This document shows positions 12,712 to 25,160 of a DNA stretch of 64,000 bases, piece after piece. Where the stretch lies: NCBI GenBank assembly GCA_036435485.1, contig CM071599.1, positions 204,885,178 to 204,949,177 of the forward strand, read 5' to 3'. A program made the position numbers and the translations under genes. A model generated the notes under the pieces. The model was not told where the DNA came from. It was given only the letters and a program-made list of their open reading frames with translations, and did not search any database. Each line of letters opens with the position of its first letter. The first letter of the stretch is position 1. Origin of the DNA: Saposhnikovia divaricata (lineage: Eukaryota; Streptophyta; Magnoliopsida; Apiales; Apiaceae).

Positions 12712-13218
12712 TGTTAAATATAATTGATGTGTTTTAATCAGTGTTTAAGTGTTACAGTGAATTATCAGAGTTTAGCTGGAAGCAGTCAGAGTTTAGTGTA
12801 AACTCTGACAGATGGAAGCTCGACAGAGTTTGTCAAACTCTGTCTGGAGGAAGCGTCTACTGGTCAACAGTGATTGAAGATTTATTATGGAAACGATATC
12901 TTTGAAGATTGGATAGCTATCAAAGAGATCGAGTTGATATAGGAGACGTGTGACAATCTGTAATTGATATCATTGTATAGCTGATTATTAGGAATATCAA
13001 TTAGAGATTGTATCGTAGCTGTATATTATATAAATACAGATAGGTTAACCCTAGAAGGGCATCAATAACGAATTATCTTTATTGTAACCTAGCAGCTCTT
13101 TGTGATATTTTACATCACGAAGAGGGTTCGTAATACAAGAAGTTTTTAAGTGCATAAACGCTTTTACTTGTTAAACTCTCATACAAAGTTGATTATTAAT
13201 TGTGTATTCGGCCTAACA
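12712..13218 (+). mobile_element. 5' LTR of element B
   Basis: It starts TGTTAAATATAATTG and ends CGGCCTAACA. It contains two perfect dyads based on CAGAGTTT/AAACTCTG: 11-bp arms at 12785-12795 and 12799-12809, and 11-bp arms at 12822-12832 and 12834-12844. A TATA box is at 13029-13036, followed by the presumed R and U5 regions. Confidence 0.95.
13029..13036 (+). promoter_or_regulatory. TATA box of the element B LTR
   Basis: TATAAATA lies about 190 bases before the LTR end. The 3' LTR keeps the same box, although one base just upstream differs between the two LTRs. Confidence 0.65.
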
Positions 13219-13220
13219 AG

Positions 13221-13233
13221 TGGTATCAGAGCC
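13221..13233 (+). other. Primer-binding site of element B
   Basis: TGGTATCAGAGCC is a perfect complement of the initiator tRNA-Met 3' end, two bases after the LTR. It is intact, unlike the PBS of element A. Confidence 0.9.
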
Positions 13234-13279
13234 AATCTGTTACTTTATTACAGGTTAAGATCCAAACACAAAAATAATC

Positions 13280-15511
13280 ATGGCAGCAATTCCTCCACCA
13301 ACACCTACTGTTTCTGAAAAGGCTCCTACTACTGTGAGTCGTTATGAACCAATCAGGGTTCCTATTCTGAGGCCATTAGAGTATGCAATGTGGAAGGTCA
13401 AGATGACTATGTTTCTGTAGGCTACAGATCCAGAATATCTTGACAGGATTTATGAAGGCCCTCACAATCCTACAAAGCTATCTGTTGCAGTTGCTGGTGA
13501 AGAAGCAAAAATGGTTCCAAAAGAAAAGAAGGACATGACTCCTGAAGATCTATCATCAATTGCTAAGGATGCAAAAGTTAGGCATTTAATGCATAGTGCT
13601 TTAGACAATGTTATGTCTAACAAAGTCATTAACTGCACCACTGCAAAAGAAATATGGGATGCTCTTGAAGTCAGGTGTCAAGGAACTGCGGCTATTAAGA
13701 AGAATAGGAGAAACATACTCACACAAGAGTATGAGCATTTTGAGGCTAAACCTGAAGAGACCATGACAGAAACATTTGATAGATTCTGTAAACTGATTAA
13801 TGATCTGTCATTGGTCAATAAAGAGTATGATCTAGAAGACTCGAAGCTCAAGTTTCTTCTTTCTCTACCTGAAAAGTGGGATGTGAAAACAACCACTATT
13901 AGAGACAACTATGATCTTGCTGAAACAGAGATTGATGAAATCTATGGACTGCTCAAAACTCATGAATTGGAAATGGAGCAGAGAAACAGGAGATCAAGCA
14001 GGAAAGGAAAGTTTGTTGCTCTTAATGTTGAAGAGAAGCCTCAGAAGAAAGAGGCAACAAGAAGGAAAATGAAGGGAAAAGCTTTGGTCATACATTCAGA
14101 AAGTGAATCACCAAATTCTGATTATGATTCAAACTCTTCTGAATCATCTGACTCTGAAGATGATGAAGAAGAAATGAGGAAAATGGCTGTGTTGATGGTG
14201 AAGACTTTCAAGAAAATGGGCTTCAAGAATTTCAAGAAAGGAAAAAGGTTTTCTAGGGATTCAAATGAAGACAGGAAAAGCTACAGGAAGTCTGATAAGA
14301 GAGATTCTAAAGGGAAGAAGGATAAGTCTGAAATTCAATGCTACAAGTGTAAGGAGATGGGTCACTATGCTCCTGAGTGCAAGAAGGGTAAAACTGGAAA
14401 GGTACTCTACACTAAAGGCAGAGATTGGGCAGATACTTCAGATTCTGATGAAGAAGTGAATTATGCTCTCATGGCTACAACTGAATCAGAATCCTCTGAA
14501 AATCAGGTACCTCCAACTACCTATGCTTATAATATAGATGACATTGCTCAATTAAGAATTTATCTTAAGTCATTGCATATAAGTTATAGGGATCAGACTT
14601 TAGAAAATGAGAGGATAAAAGCTGAAAATTCTGAACTTAAGGTAAGAAATAAACTTGTTGAAGAGAAACTTGAAAACATGCAACAAGTTCAGAAAGAGAG
14701 AGATGATGCTGTTTGCAAAGAACAGAATTTGCTTCAGAAGTATAAACAACTAGAGTCAGAGTTGGAGGAAGCAAATAATAAAATTAGGACTTGGACTAAT
14801 TCTGGGAAGGACACTCAACAGATTTTTCAAACAGACACTGTTGGTCTAGGCTATAATGAGGGAGATGAACTTAGATTTCAAAATCAAGTTAAAGTTAGAA
14901 CTCATTTTGTTCATGGAACCAGTAAATTTTTGTCTGAAAATGAAAAAGATGCTGTCAAAAGTAAACCAGTAAAAACTAGTGTTAAACAGGTTAATATTGG
15001 TTCAATGACAGATAAACAACTCAAACATAAACTGAAGGAGTTAAAATCTGTTGAGAAACATAAAGTGTCAAACAAGAACAGAAATGGAAAAGTAGGCATC
15101 ACTTCAGGAAATAAACCAATGCTTGCTAGTTATGCTCCAAGAAAGACATGTCATAACTGTGGTAGTACTAAGCATCTTGCAAATTTCTGCAAGAAAAATA
15201 AAAATATAAATTCTTTACCTACAAAGTCTGAGGTAAAGAAGGATTTTGCTAGAACTAAGCCACAGACTTTATGCACACACTGTGGAAGCACTTGGCATTC
15301 CATTTATACTTGCAGAAAATATCATGCTATCTATCATAATTACTATGAACTGAAACCCAATCTGAAATGGGTTAAAGTTGATACTGCAAGTGTAAACACT
15401 GATACTGTTAGCTCAAACTCTGATAATGTTAATTCCGCTGCAAAAGCTAACAAAGTTAAGAATGCCAAAGGATCCAAGCAAGTCTGGATCCTTAAAACTA
15501 ATCCTCAGTAA
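13280..15511 (+). pseudogene. Element B gag (one in-frame stop)
   Basis: The Gag polyprotein frame begins at ATG 13280 and ends at TAA 15509-15511, 743 sense codons long apart from an internal TAG at 13418-13420 about 47 codons in. It shows a capsid UBN2-like region (about 13380-13990), an acidic Ser/Asp/Glu-rich linker, a first CCHC knuckle at about 14339-14380, a coiled-coil stretch (about 14530-14800), and two further CX2CX4HX4C knuckles at about 15150 and 15272. Three knuckles is more than the single one usual for Ty1/copia; extra C-terminal knuckles are a Sirevirus trait. Translation could only restart downstream of the stop, for example at ATG 13511. Confidence 0.9.
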
Positions 15512-15521
15512 TTGCTTGTGA

Positions 15522-18500
15522 TTGCAGGGCAACAGGGAGGCAACCCTAGTCGTGGACAGTGGATGTTCAGGACACATGACTGGAAATAAAGCCCTGCTAT
15601 CAGAATATGAGGAGAAGGCTTGCCCAAAAGTTTCCTATGGTGATGGCAATGTAGGAAGAACATTGGGATATGGCAATATTAATCTTGGAAATGTCATCAT
15701 CAACAATGTAGCTCATGTCCCAGGACTCAAGCATGACTTGTTATCTGTGAGTCAAATCTGTGACAAGGGATATAATGTAGATTTTCAACCTGAATATTGT
15801 GAAGTAATCAGCAAATCTACAGGAAAGGTTGTTCTAGTTGGTCACAGGCAAAACAACATTTATGAAATCAAGCTTTTGATAGACTCTGTTGGAAAAGCTG
15901 TTTGCCTGTCTACAAGAATGTCTAGTGAAGAGAGTTGGAAGTGGCACAAGAAACTCTCACATCTGAACTTGAACAACATCAATGAATTGATCAGAAAGGA
16001 TCTTGTAAGAGGACTCCCAAAGGCTCTGTTAAATGTTAATGGCCTGTGTGATTCATGTCAGAAGGCTAAACAAAGGAAGTCATCTTTCAAGAGCAAGACA
16101 TAATTTTCTATCACTGATCCCTATCATCTTCTGCATGTTGATCTCTTTGGTCCAGTAAATGTTATGTCTATTGCAAGGAAGAAATATGATTTAGTCATTG
16201 TTGATGAATACACTAGATTCACTTGGGTGTATTTTCTAGCAAAGAAGGATGAAACTGCATTAACTCTGATGGAGCATGTGAAGCTTCTGGACAAAGGATC
16301 AAGCAACAAAGTCAGAATCATCAGAAGTGATAATGGAACTGAGTTCAGAAATGCAACAATGGAAGAATTCTGCAAGGACAATGGAGTGAAACAAGAATTT
16401 TCAGCACCTGGTACACCACAACAAAATGGTGTAGTTGAAAGGAAAAATAGAACCTTAATTGAAGCTGCCAGAACTATGCTTGATGAAGCAAAATTGCCAA
16501 CTTAATTCTGGGCAGAAGCTGTTCAAACTGCTTGTTTTACTCAAAATGCAACACTGATCAATAAGCATGGAAAGACACCATATGAGATGGTGAAGAAAAA
16601 GAAGCCTAACCTGAAATACTTTCATATTTTCGGGTGCAAATGTTTTGTTTTGAAGACTCATCCAGAACAGTTGACCAAGTTTGAGCTAAAGGCAGATGAA
16701 GGAATTTTTGTTGGCTATCCACTGTCAACAAAGGCATTCAGAGTTTACAATCTGAGAACTAAAGTGATCATGGAATCTATACATGTTTCTTTTGATGATA
16801 AGAAGATAACTGGACTTGAAGACAAAGATGAATATGATCAACTGAATTTTGAAAATGAAGATTTAAACTCTGATGAAGGAAACTCTGATGAAACAATTCT
16901 GACAGACTCTGTTGAAACAAACTCTGAACCTCTACTGGTAAACACTGGAGAAACTTCTCAGTCACAACAAAGGGGAGAACCAGTTGAGGGGGAGCATGAT
17001 CAAGATGAAGACTCAAACACTAATACTGAGTCAACTGAAATATCTGGATCAAACTCTGATGCTTCAAACTCTGAAAATTCAAATTCTGACTCTGGGCAGT
17101 CAAGTTCAGGGGGAGTCTCAGAAAACGAAGATAGATCACAACAAAATCAGGAGAGTATGGATCAAGGGGGAGGATCATATGCTGATAGAAGTCATTTACC
17201 TTCTGCTAGGAAATGGACTAAATCACATACACCTGATTTGATAATTGGTGATCCAGATGCAAAAATAAAGACAAGAAGTGCTACTGCAAGTGAATGTCTA
17301 TTTCATGCATTCTTGTCTAAAAATGAACCAAAGAAAGTGGAATAAGCTCTTCAAGATGCAGACTGGATAACAGCAATGCAAGAAGAGTTGAATGAATTTG
17401 AAAGGAATGAAGTTTGGACCCTTGTACCAAGGCCAAAGAACAGATCTATTGTTGGTACTAAATGGGTTTTCAGAAACAAGACTGACAGTGAAGGTGTTAT
17501 CACAAGGAACAAGGCTAGACTGGTAGCAAAAGGCTATTCACAGCAGGAAGGAATAAACTATGATGAAACATTTGCTCCAGTTGCAAGATTGGAGGCAATC
17601 AGAATTTTTCTAGCTTATGCCTCTCACAAGAAATTCAAAGTGTTCCAGATGGATGTGAAAAGTGCTTTTCTGAATGGAAAGCTTGAAGAAGAAGTGTTTG
17701 TTGAACAACCACCAGGATTTGTGGACCCCAAATATCCAGATTATGTCTACAGGCTAGATAAGCACTATATGGACTTAAGCAGGCACCAAGAGCATGGTAT
17801 GAGATGCTTGCTCAGTTTCTTCTAGAAAGTGGATTCAACAGAGGAACAATTGAAAAAACTCTGTTTTATTTCAATCAAGGAAGTGACCTCCTTTTAGTTC
17901 AAATTTATGTTGATGACATCATCTTTGGGTCTACTAATGATAAACTCTATAAGAAGTTTGCCAAGCTCATGCAGTCCAGATATCAAATGAGCATGATGGG
18001 AGAGCTTAGTTACTTTCTAGGCCTACAGGTGAAACAAACAGATGATGGAATTTTCATTAATCAAGAAAAATATACCAGAAATCTTCTCAAGAAATTTGGT
18101 ATGCTTGACTGTTCATCTGCATCAACTCCCATGGCAACAGCAACTAAATTGGACAAAGACACAGGAGTTTCAGTGGATATGACAAACTACAGGGGCATGA
18201 TAGGATCTCTTCTATACTTGACAGCTAGTAGGCCTGACATCATGTATGCAACCTGTCTTTGTGCAAGGTTTCAGGCAGATCCTAGAGAGCCACATCTGAC
18301 AGCTGTAAAAAGAATCTTCAAGTATCTCAAGGGCACCATATCATTAGGTCTGTGGTACCCCAGAGAATCAGATTTCAAGCTACTTGGGTATTCTGATGCA
18401 GACTTTGCTGGCTGCAAGGTGGACAGAAAGAGCACTAGTGGAAGTTGTCAATTTCTTGGTGACAGACTTGTTTCCTGGTACAGCAAGAAACAGAAATCAA

Positions 18501-18850
18501 TCTCCACATCTACAGCAGAAGCAGAGTATATTGCAGCTGGTAGCTGTTGTGCACAGATCTTATGGATGAAGAATCAACTGCTGGATTCTGGATTGAGGTA
18601 CAGTAATATCCCTATTTACTGTGATAATCAAAGTGCTATTGCTATGACAGGTAATCCAGTACAGCATTCAATGACCAAGCACATCAGCATAAGGTACCAC
18701 TTCATCAGAGAACATGTGGAAGAAGGAAATATTGAACTACATTTTGTATCTACAGAACAACAGCTTGCAGATATCTTCACTAAACCATTGAGTGAAGCTA
18801 CATTTACAAGACTGGTCAATGAACTAGGAATGGTCTCTGGTTCTGACTAG
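15522..18850 (+). pseudogene. Element B pol: protease, integrase, reverse transcriptase, RNase H (broken)
   Basis: Pol cleaves the polyproteins, copies RNA to DNA and integrates it. The order is protease with VVDSGCSGHMTG (about 15550), GAG-pre-integrase with the HHCC zinc site, and integrase with the D,D,E residues in LHVDLFG, RSDNGTEF and QQNGVVERKNRT (about 16135-16450). Reverse transcriptase follows with MDVKSAFLNG and YVDD at 17906-17917. RNase H has SDADFAG, AEAEYIA and CDNQSAI and a terminal DIFTKPL. Breaks are TAA at 16101, 16503 and 17343 in one register, then a one-base deletion near 17762 that moves the rest to another frame. The pol frame opens only after a TGA at 15519-15521, beside an acceptor-like TTGCAG. 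Confidence 0.93.
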
Positions 18851-19361
18851 GAATGTTGGTTAGATTCAAACTTTACTTATGTGATGTATTAATCATATTT
18901 CCTGATTGGTTAAATGCTAAGTGAACTCTGTTGATTAAACTTTGTTATACAGTCTCTAAACTCTGTCAGCATGTCTGTACATCATACACTGTTAATAAGT
19001 TTGATAAACTCTGTGAACTTTGAATTGATTTTTGTCTGAGTGAAAAACACCAATGAAGAAATATGTATGAAGCATGATTCTCAGCAATTAATCATGAATC
19101 TTTCTGAGTTATTGTGATCTAATCTTAGATTGTGCAGAAAGTTAACACAGCATGTTACTGGCTCATATTTATAGCATCTCTTAGTTTATTTTGTCCTAAA
19201 CTCTGAGTCTATAAATACTGTGTGCATTACCTTACATGAAAAACTACTGATGTTGATGAACTCTAAACTCTGTTAGTTATACTCTGATAGAATAAAATGC
19301 TTACTGCAATACCCCAAAGAAAATGTATATAGGTTGTTATACTCCTTTGAGATTATGTTGG

Positions 19362-19505
19362 ATACTAGGATGACCCAGGAACCTATTGGTATATAATATG
19401 TGCTAAAATTCTCTGATTTTTGGTGACTAGTTAAATACTAGGATGACCCAGGAACTTATCAAAATGATAAGGGCTAAAATTTTTGAATTTTTGGTGACTG
19501 GTTCC
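19362..19505 (+). repeat. 73-bp tandem repeat in the spacer of element B
   Basis: ATACTAGGATGACCCAGGAAC-like sequence starts at 19362 and again at 19435. Both units continue with GCTAAAATT and TTTTTGGTGACT blocks. An A-rich tract follows. Confidence 0.8.
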
Positions 19506-20259
19506 AACCTCTGATTACTGGAATGAAAAATAAAAAATAAAATAAAATAAAAAAATGATGAAAATACAAATAAAAAAAATGTATATAAAGGGGTATAAAA
19601 TAAAAGTTACTGTATATAGTTTGATTACTTCAGAGTTTAGCTTTCATCATACAATCAGTGTTTACTATGACAGTTTGTGCATCCAGTGTTTATTGATTTA
19701 CTTTATGGATTTTATGAAAAATTATATGCTCTAAAAATTGATTTAGTAAACTCTGCTTCACACACACATATTCACAACTGTGCAATTTATGAAAGGGTTT
19801 CGGTGATAAAGTTGGAGAATTGACAAACGCTGTTGATTCGTGATTTGTACTCTAAGGTAAATTTTCACTTGGACAATTTAAAAATCTTGGAGTAAATAGG
19901 GTTCTTGACAACTGTTAATCAATGGATTGTTGATGAATGTGTTCTTTATATGATTACTTTAATTAGTTTTCATATTCTATTCTTGATTTATTTTCTTGAA
20001 GAACAGTTCATAAAACATAACTAAAAGTTGCAGAACACAATGAATAAGATTAGAGAAATAAATTTTTCATTAATGATAAGAAAGAGATTACAAGCAAATA
20101 TTACATCTTTTTGTTCTCTCTATCTGCTAATCTATTCAACAGGAAAATAAAAGGACAATCCAAACCACACCATTGTTAGCAAAAATTCCCAGATCCCATC
20201 TTTGCCACTTTATTTGGGTGGAAGTTGAAGGGATAAGGTTATTTTTGCTGACATATTCA

Positions 20260-20519
20260 TTAACAATGGTTGGTGGTGTTGGATGAGGATGCCTTCGAGG
20301 AGAGCCACGTCAATGTTGCTTGGAGGGCAGCATCGATGTCAATCACCCTTGCAGGTCTCTCTCTCTCTCGATCTCTTCCAGACCGGCATCCATTTGAAGC
20401 CACAGCATCTCAAGCTGCCTTTCCCACTCAAACGATTCAAATTCTTCACGCGTATAGTTGAAGATGTCCCTATTCTCGACAAGATGAAGGTTTTTCCCTT
20501 TGATGGTAAGGTTGGCCAT
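20260..20519 (-). pseudogene. Small antisense open frame in the spacer of element B (frameshifted)
   Basis: On the - strand an ATG at 20517-20519 opens a 58-residue acidic, helix-prone frame (MANLTIKGKNLHLVENRD at its start, many Glu, Leu and Trp) ending at TGA 20343-20345. A one-base shift near 20345 would continue it through VIDIDAALQATLTWLSSK to a stop at 20260-20262, about 86 residues in total. Antisense ORFs have been described in some plant LTR retrotransposons. I do not recognise the protein, and chance cannot be excluded at this length. Confidence 0.35.
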
Positions 20520-21062
20520 TGTTTTTTTTTTTTTAAGTATTTGGTTTGAAGGGTTTGTGATTTTACAGGGGAGACTGAAAGGTTAAAGGTTTAATGAAAT
20601 AATCTGAGCAAGTCTCTAGGCCTTAAATAGAGATGGGTAAGAATGAAGTTCTTAAACGCTTCGTATTCTGGTTATTAAAGGCAACAGGTAAACGCTTCAA
20701 ATTCTGGTTTTACTTGGGTCCAGATATTTTCAAAGAGTATTATTTGGTTTTTGTTTAAATCAAATATTTTAATGTTTTAATTTTCAAAATACTCTTCTTG
20801 AAAATAGGCGCACGTGACCCACTCGCCCATTAATGTGTCCCACTTACCTATTATCGTGTCCCACTACACATTAATCTAGGAACTGATTGAGTGTTTGTTA
20901 CATAAGAGATTGGGTTTTTAATTACTTTAATCACTTTTGTGTCCAAACGGTGGTGTTTTATTCTTACATCTCACAGTTCTCTTATTTTTTCACTTGGGCA
21001 TTCACGCAAACACCTTCTCTACATACATTACTCTTAGAAATTCTTGCAAATTTCTTAACTCA

Positions 21063-24000
21063 ATGGCTTCTAAAGCATTCACTGCTCTTGGTTTACGGTT
21101 TGTTCCTAACAACTATGAAGCTCCACTCTATCATGAACGCGTTCCAGAACCGTTTCATCTAATGCAGAACTTCTTGAGCGATTCAGAGATTGGACAGGCT
21201 CTGGTTGGACCTGCTACTCTCTCTGCGTCTCAAATTGCTACATTCTGGCAGAATTCAGTTTATGTGGATGGGGGAGAGAATGGAACTCCTAACATTATTT
21301 TCACTTACGAAGATCAAGACTATATGATTACTCCACAGACTGTACGAGATACAATGGGGTTTGATACACATACTTCTTATACTCTGGTTAATGAAACTTA
21401 TTTGAGAGAGATGCTACAAGAGATTGGTTACATGGAATCTCTTGACAAGCTTGGCGGTATAAAAAGACCAAATCTCAGAAAGGAATGGAACTTTTTCTTT
21501 GATTGTATCACAAGGACGTTCCAGAAGAAAGTCACCAACTGGGATGCCATTCCAATAGACAGTCTCCAAATCGGGTATTCTCTACTCTATGGTACTAATT
21601 TTGATTTTGGTCGACATGTTCTGATGTGCTTAGGTGATAAACTGTCAGAAACCAATACTGTTTATTATGCTCATTTTTGTCAAATGCTGTTCAATGCCTG
21701 TGTACCTGGTCTAGACATTGATGAGACTGATGAAATTGATCCTTTTAGAGTCAATAAGAGAATATTCTCTGATATGACTAACAAGGATGTTGGTAAAGCA
21801 AATCTCCCTGCTTTTGTCATGCCACTTGCTCTGCAAAACTTTCTCAACCAACCACAAGAACCACAACAACCTGAACCTGACCAACAACAACATGAACCAC
21901 ACCCTGAACCTCAACCAGAACTATACACTGAATCACCTGCTCACTCAGCACCTACAAAACAACCTTCACCCACTTCACACACAAACTCTGATTCGTCACA
22001 ATCTCCACCAGAATCACAGTCTAAAGCACACAGAGTTAAGAAGGCGATTACTGAACGACATGCAAGTCTAAAGCAGGCTAAAGAGACACAACGAAAATCA
22101 AAACGAAAATCTCCTGAAGCTGTTTACACTAGAAGGGTGAAAAGAATGAAAGTTCGGGCAAAAATGCCTAAGTCACCATCTACTGAAGAGGATTCAGATA
22201 ATGTACCTCTAGCAAAACGAAGAAAACTGATATTCTCTGATTCTGTGAATGAAGATATTACAGCTCTAGAGGTCGTTACACAGCAAACACCTCCTGTTGA
22301 GATTGAGAAAGATGCAATACCTGCAGAGGCTGAAATACCTGCAGAGGATGAAATTCCTGCAGAGGACAAAATGCCTGCAGAAGAGGATGCTAGAGATGGC
22401 CTTTCTCCAATACATGATATTCTTGATTCATTTATGCCATTCTCTGATCCTATCTCTGATATTGGTGTAGCTGATCAACCTACGGTTGTTCTTTCTGAAG
22501 CTGTGGCATCCCATACTGAGTTAATCTCTGATGCTCACCAAACTGTTGAAGGAGGGGAAGAAATTGATCAGGCCACCAAGGTCACTTCGCAGTCTATGCC
22601 TGTTGCTGAGCCTGAGCGACATGGAGAAAATCTTGACAAGCCTACAGAAGAAATTGCTAAACTTGTGGCTGAAGATGAACCTATTAAAGCTACAAGTGTT
22701 GAAACTGGAAGTGAAAGTAGTGCAAACTCTGATGCTGCACCAGTACAAACAGACAATAAACATACACCTTTCACTCAACCTTGTACTTCTCATGAATTTG
22801 AGAGAGCACAATTTGCAAAGAATGCTGCTGAATGGTACAAAGAAGATTGTATTTTTCCACGAGGAAGAGCAGCTGATTTTGTTAAGAAAAGTGCTGATAC
22901 TATCTCCAATCCAGATATTCTTTCTTGCTTGAAAGCAACTGTAGTTCAAGTAAAAACTCTGGATCGAAGATTTGATGATACTACATTGGCAATCACTGCT
23001 TTGCGAAATGAGGTTGTAGCCAGAGAAATGAAAATGGAAAAAGAATCAAAACTTGTGACTACAAAATTCTCTAAAGCTCAAGACAATATCTTTGTCAGGC
23101 TGAGTAAAGTTGAAGAGAATCAGTCTGACTTATCTACTAAAATTGATTCTATTGCTACTTCCCTGGAGTTAATTACATCTATTCTTATGCCTGATGATGT
23201 CAAAAAGGGGGAGAAAGTTGTCAGAAGGGATAGTGCTGGAGATGGAAGTAGTAAAGGAAAGAACAAGGCTGAAGAGACTCAAACTCTGAGAACTAGCAAG
23301 TCATCAAAATCACAGTCGGTTGGGGGAAATACTTATACTCAAGGTACTTCAAAGACCAAGAGTTTGCTATTACCTTCTAATCCACAGACTGATGAAGAAT
23401 TGGCTGCTAAGCTGTTCATTGAAGAGAATGAGGAAGGAGTTACGATTGAGGACATTGAAGCTGAGAAAAGAGTTTACAAGAAGAACATCTTAAAGCTTTA
23501 AAGTCTAGTAAGGTACAAAGAGGAAAAACTCCTAGACCTGTTGTTAAAGGTGTTGTGATCAAAGAAAGGACTGATGTTAGTCAAAGTTCTCGGTTTTCAA
23601 AGGAAGCAATTGCAGCAGAGGCTAAACTTAAGCTAAAAGGCATTGAAGGTGAAAGTTCACAGAAGAAAGTTACAACTTCTGTTGTATCACAAGCAATGAT
23701 CACACCTTTACACTCTTCTCAGTTGAAATCGGTTTTTGGTAAAGGAACAATTTCTGATCCAAATGTATTATCTGGAGTCTCTATGAATGTTTCTGATGGA
23801 AAAGCTTTATCTGGCAAAGTTGGTAATAATAAGGGTGGACTAGGTTCACACAGAGACAAGAGGCAATATACTGGTCCTAGAGATCCTTCTTCACTGGCTG
23901 TTCCAGGTCGTGGTGTTCCTCAAGAGAGTTTGGACAGACTGGAATCAGTACAGTTAGTTCATCAGAAGAGTTTAAACAAGGATTTTCTTTTGTACTTCAT

Positions 24001-24499
24001 GGCTGATGGGACGGTATTTAAAGTTGGTGAGGATGATATTGGCTTGAAATGTTGGGAAGAACTAGAGTATGTTCTGTATCTTCTCAAGGTGAATAGTCGA
24101 AGGACTCAATCAGTTGCTAATGTGCTCAGGAAGAGAATGACTCAGAATCTGGAAATCAGAGGAGAGAAATATAATAGCAGATATGTTCCTAAATACAGGG
24201 ATTACAAAGGAAATCTCATTGAAATGAAGAAAGGTACTGCAAAGTTAAAGACTGATTTGGGAGTCACAGTACTTGATTTCAATTCACAGTCGGAAAAAGT
24301 CAAATTTATCAGACTGGGTAATGAGATGAGAAGAAACAAGATTTATGATCTTAGGGCTGCTATCTACCAGACAGATGAAAGTGATCCTCAGCTCAGAGAA
24401 ATCAAAGAAGCTATGAAGACTGAGCTTGAAAATGCAGAAAGAAGATTGCTGATTGATTATCTCAGAACCATGCCAGATCTTGAAATGATAAGAGATTAA
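21063..24499 (+). pseudogene. Element B ORF3 (so-called env-like gene), one frameshift
   Basis: ORF3 starts at ATG 21063, after a further in-frame leader, and runs to about 23500. The frame then shifts by one base near 23480, and the remainder reads to TAA 24499, about 1145 codons in total. The layout is an N-terminal domain with tryptophan 62 and EW at 141-142 (residues about 1-290), a Pro/Gln/Glu-rich linker with a repeated PAEDEI-type motif, a coiled coil (about residues 650-740), a basic linker and a C-terminal module with ELEYVLYLLK. I see no signal peptide or membrane span. The N-terminal domain looks like the putative plant transposon domain of LTR-element ORF3 proteins. Its role is unknown. 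Confidence 0.8.
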
Positions 24500-24640
24500 G
24501 AACTGTAAGGATTTTCTTATTCTCTATAGTTTTTATTGAGTAGAAGCTTAAACTCTGTATTTGTGTAAACACTGTATTTGTTTATTTGTTTTGACATCAT
24601 CAATTATTGTCATTAACTTGTGCATTTGTGCTAATGAACA

Positions 24641-24653
24641 AGTTGGGGGAGAT
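24641..24653 (+). other. Polypurine tract of element B
   Basis: AGTTGGGGGAGAT lies directly before the 3' LTR and is the plus-strand DNA primer site of reverse transcription. Confidence 0.85.
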
Positions 24654-25160
24654 TGTTAAATATAATTGATGTGTTTTAATCAGTGTTTAAGTGTTACAGT
24701 GAATTATCAGAGTTTAGCTGGAAGCAGTCAGAGTTTAGTGTAAACTCTGACAGATGGAAGCTCGACAGAGTTTGTCAAACTCTGTCTGGAGGAAGCGTCT
24801 ACTGGTCAACAGTGATTGAAGATTTATTATGGAAACGATATCTTTGAAGATTGGATAGCTATCAAAGAGATCGAGTTGATATAGGAGACGTGTGACAATC
24901 TGTAATTGATATCATTGTATAGCTGATTATTAGGAATATCAATTAGAGATTGTATCGTAGCTGTATGTTATATAAATACAGATAGGTTAACCCTAGAAGG
25001 GCATCGATAACGAATTATCTTTATTGTAACCTAGCAGCTCTTTGTGATATTTTACATCACGAAGAGGGTTCGTAATACAAGAAGTTTTTAAGTGCATAAA
25101 CGCTTTTACTTGTTAAACTCTCATACAAAGTTGATTATTAATTGTGTATTCGGCCTAACA
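24654..25160 (+). mobile_element. 3' LTR of element B
   Basis: Same length as the 5' LTR with two differences seen by eye, both A/G changes near the TATA box and 35 bases downstream. It is followed directly by the second TAAAA target copy and then by the gag of element A. Confidence 0.95.

Larger units (their letters stand above)
18851..21062 (+). other. Spacer between RNase H and ORF3 of element B
   Basis: This 2.2-kb spacer has no + strand gene. It carries repeated AAACTCTG-type motifs (several between 18900 and 19800) matching the dyad motif of the LTR, a 73-bp tandem repeat (19362-19505), an A-rich tract (about 19530-19600) and a small antisense open frame (20260-20519). A 120-base 5' extension of the ORF3 frame reaches 20937 but the better start is ATG 21063. 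Confidence 0.7.
12712..25160 (+). mobile_element. Element B: young Sirevirus-like Ty1/copia element nested in element A
   Basis: Its LTRs of 507 bp (12712-13218 and 24654-25160) differ at only two positions by eye. The target duplication TAAAA flanks it (12707-12711 and 25161-25165). The internal order is PBS, gag with three zinc knuckles, protease, integrase, reverse transcriptase, RNase H, a 2.2-kb spacer, ORF3 and PPT. The ORF3 and RT sequence place it with Sireviruses. Despite the near-identical LTRs, gag has one stop, pol three stops and a one-base deletion, and ORF3 one frameshift, so B cannot encode a complete protein set. Confidence 0.95.

Noticed and set aside
20270..20549. + strand open frames of 63 and 88 residues in the B spacer
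   Set aside because: The antisense reading of the same DNA has the better protein character; these look like its shadow.
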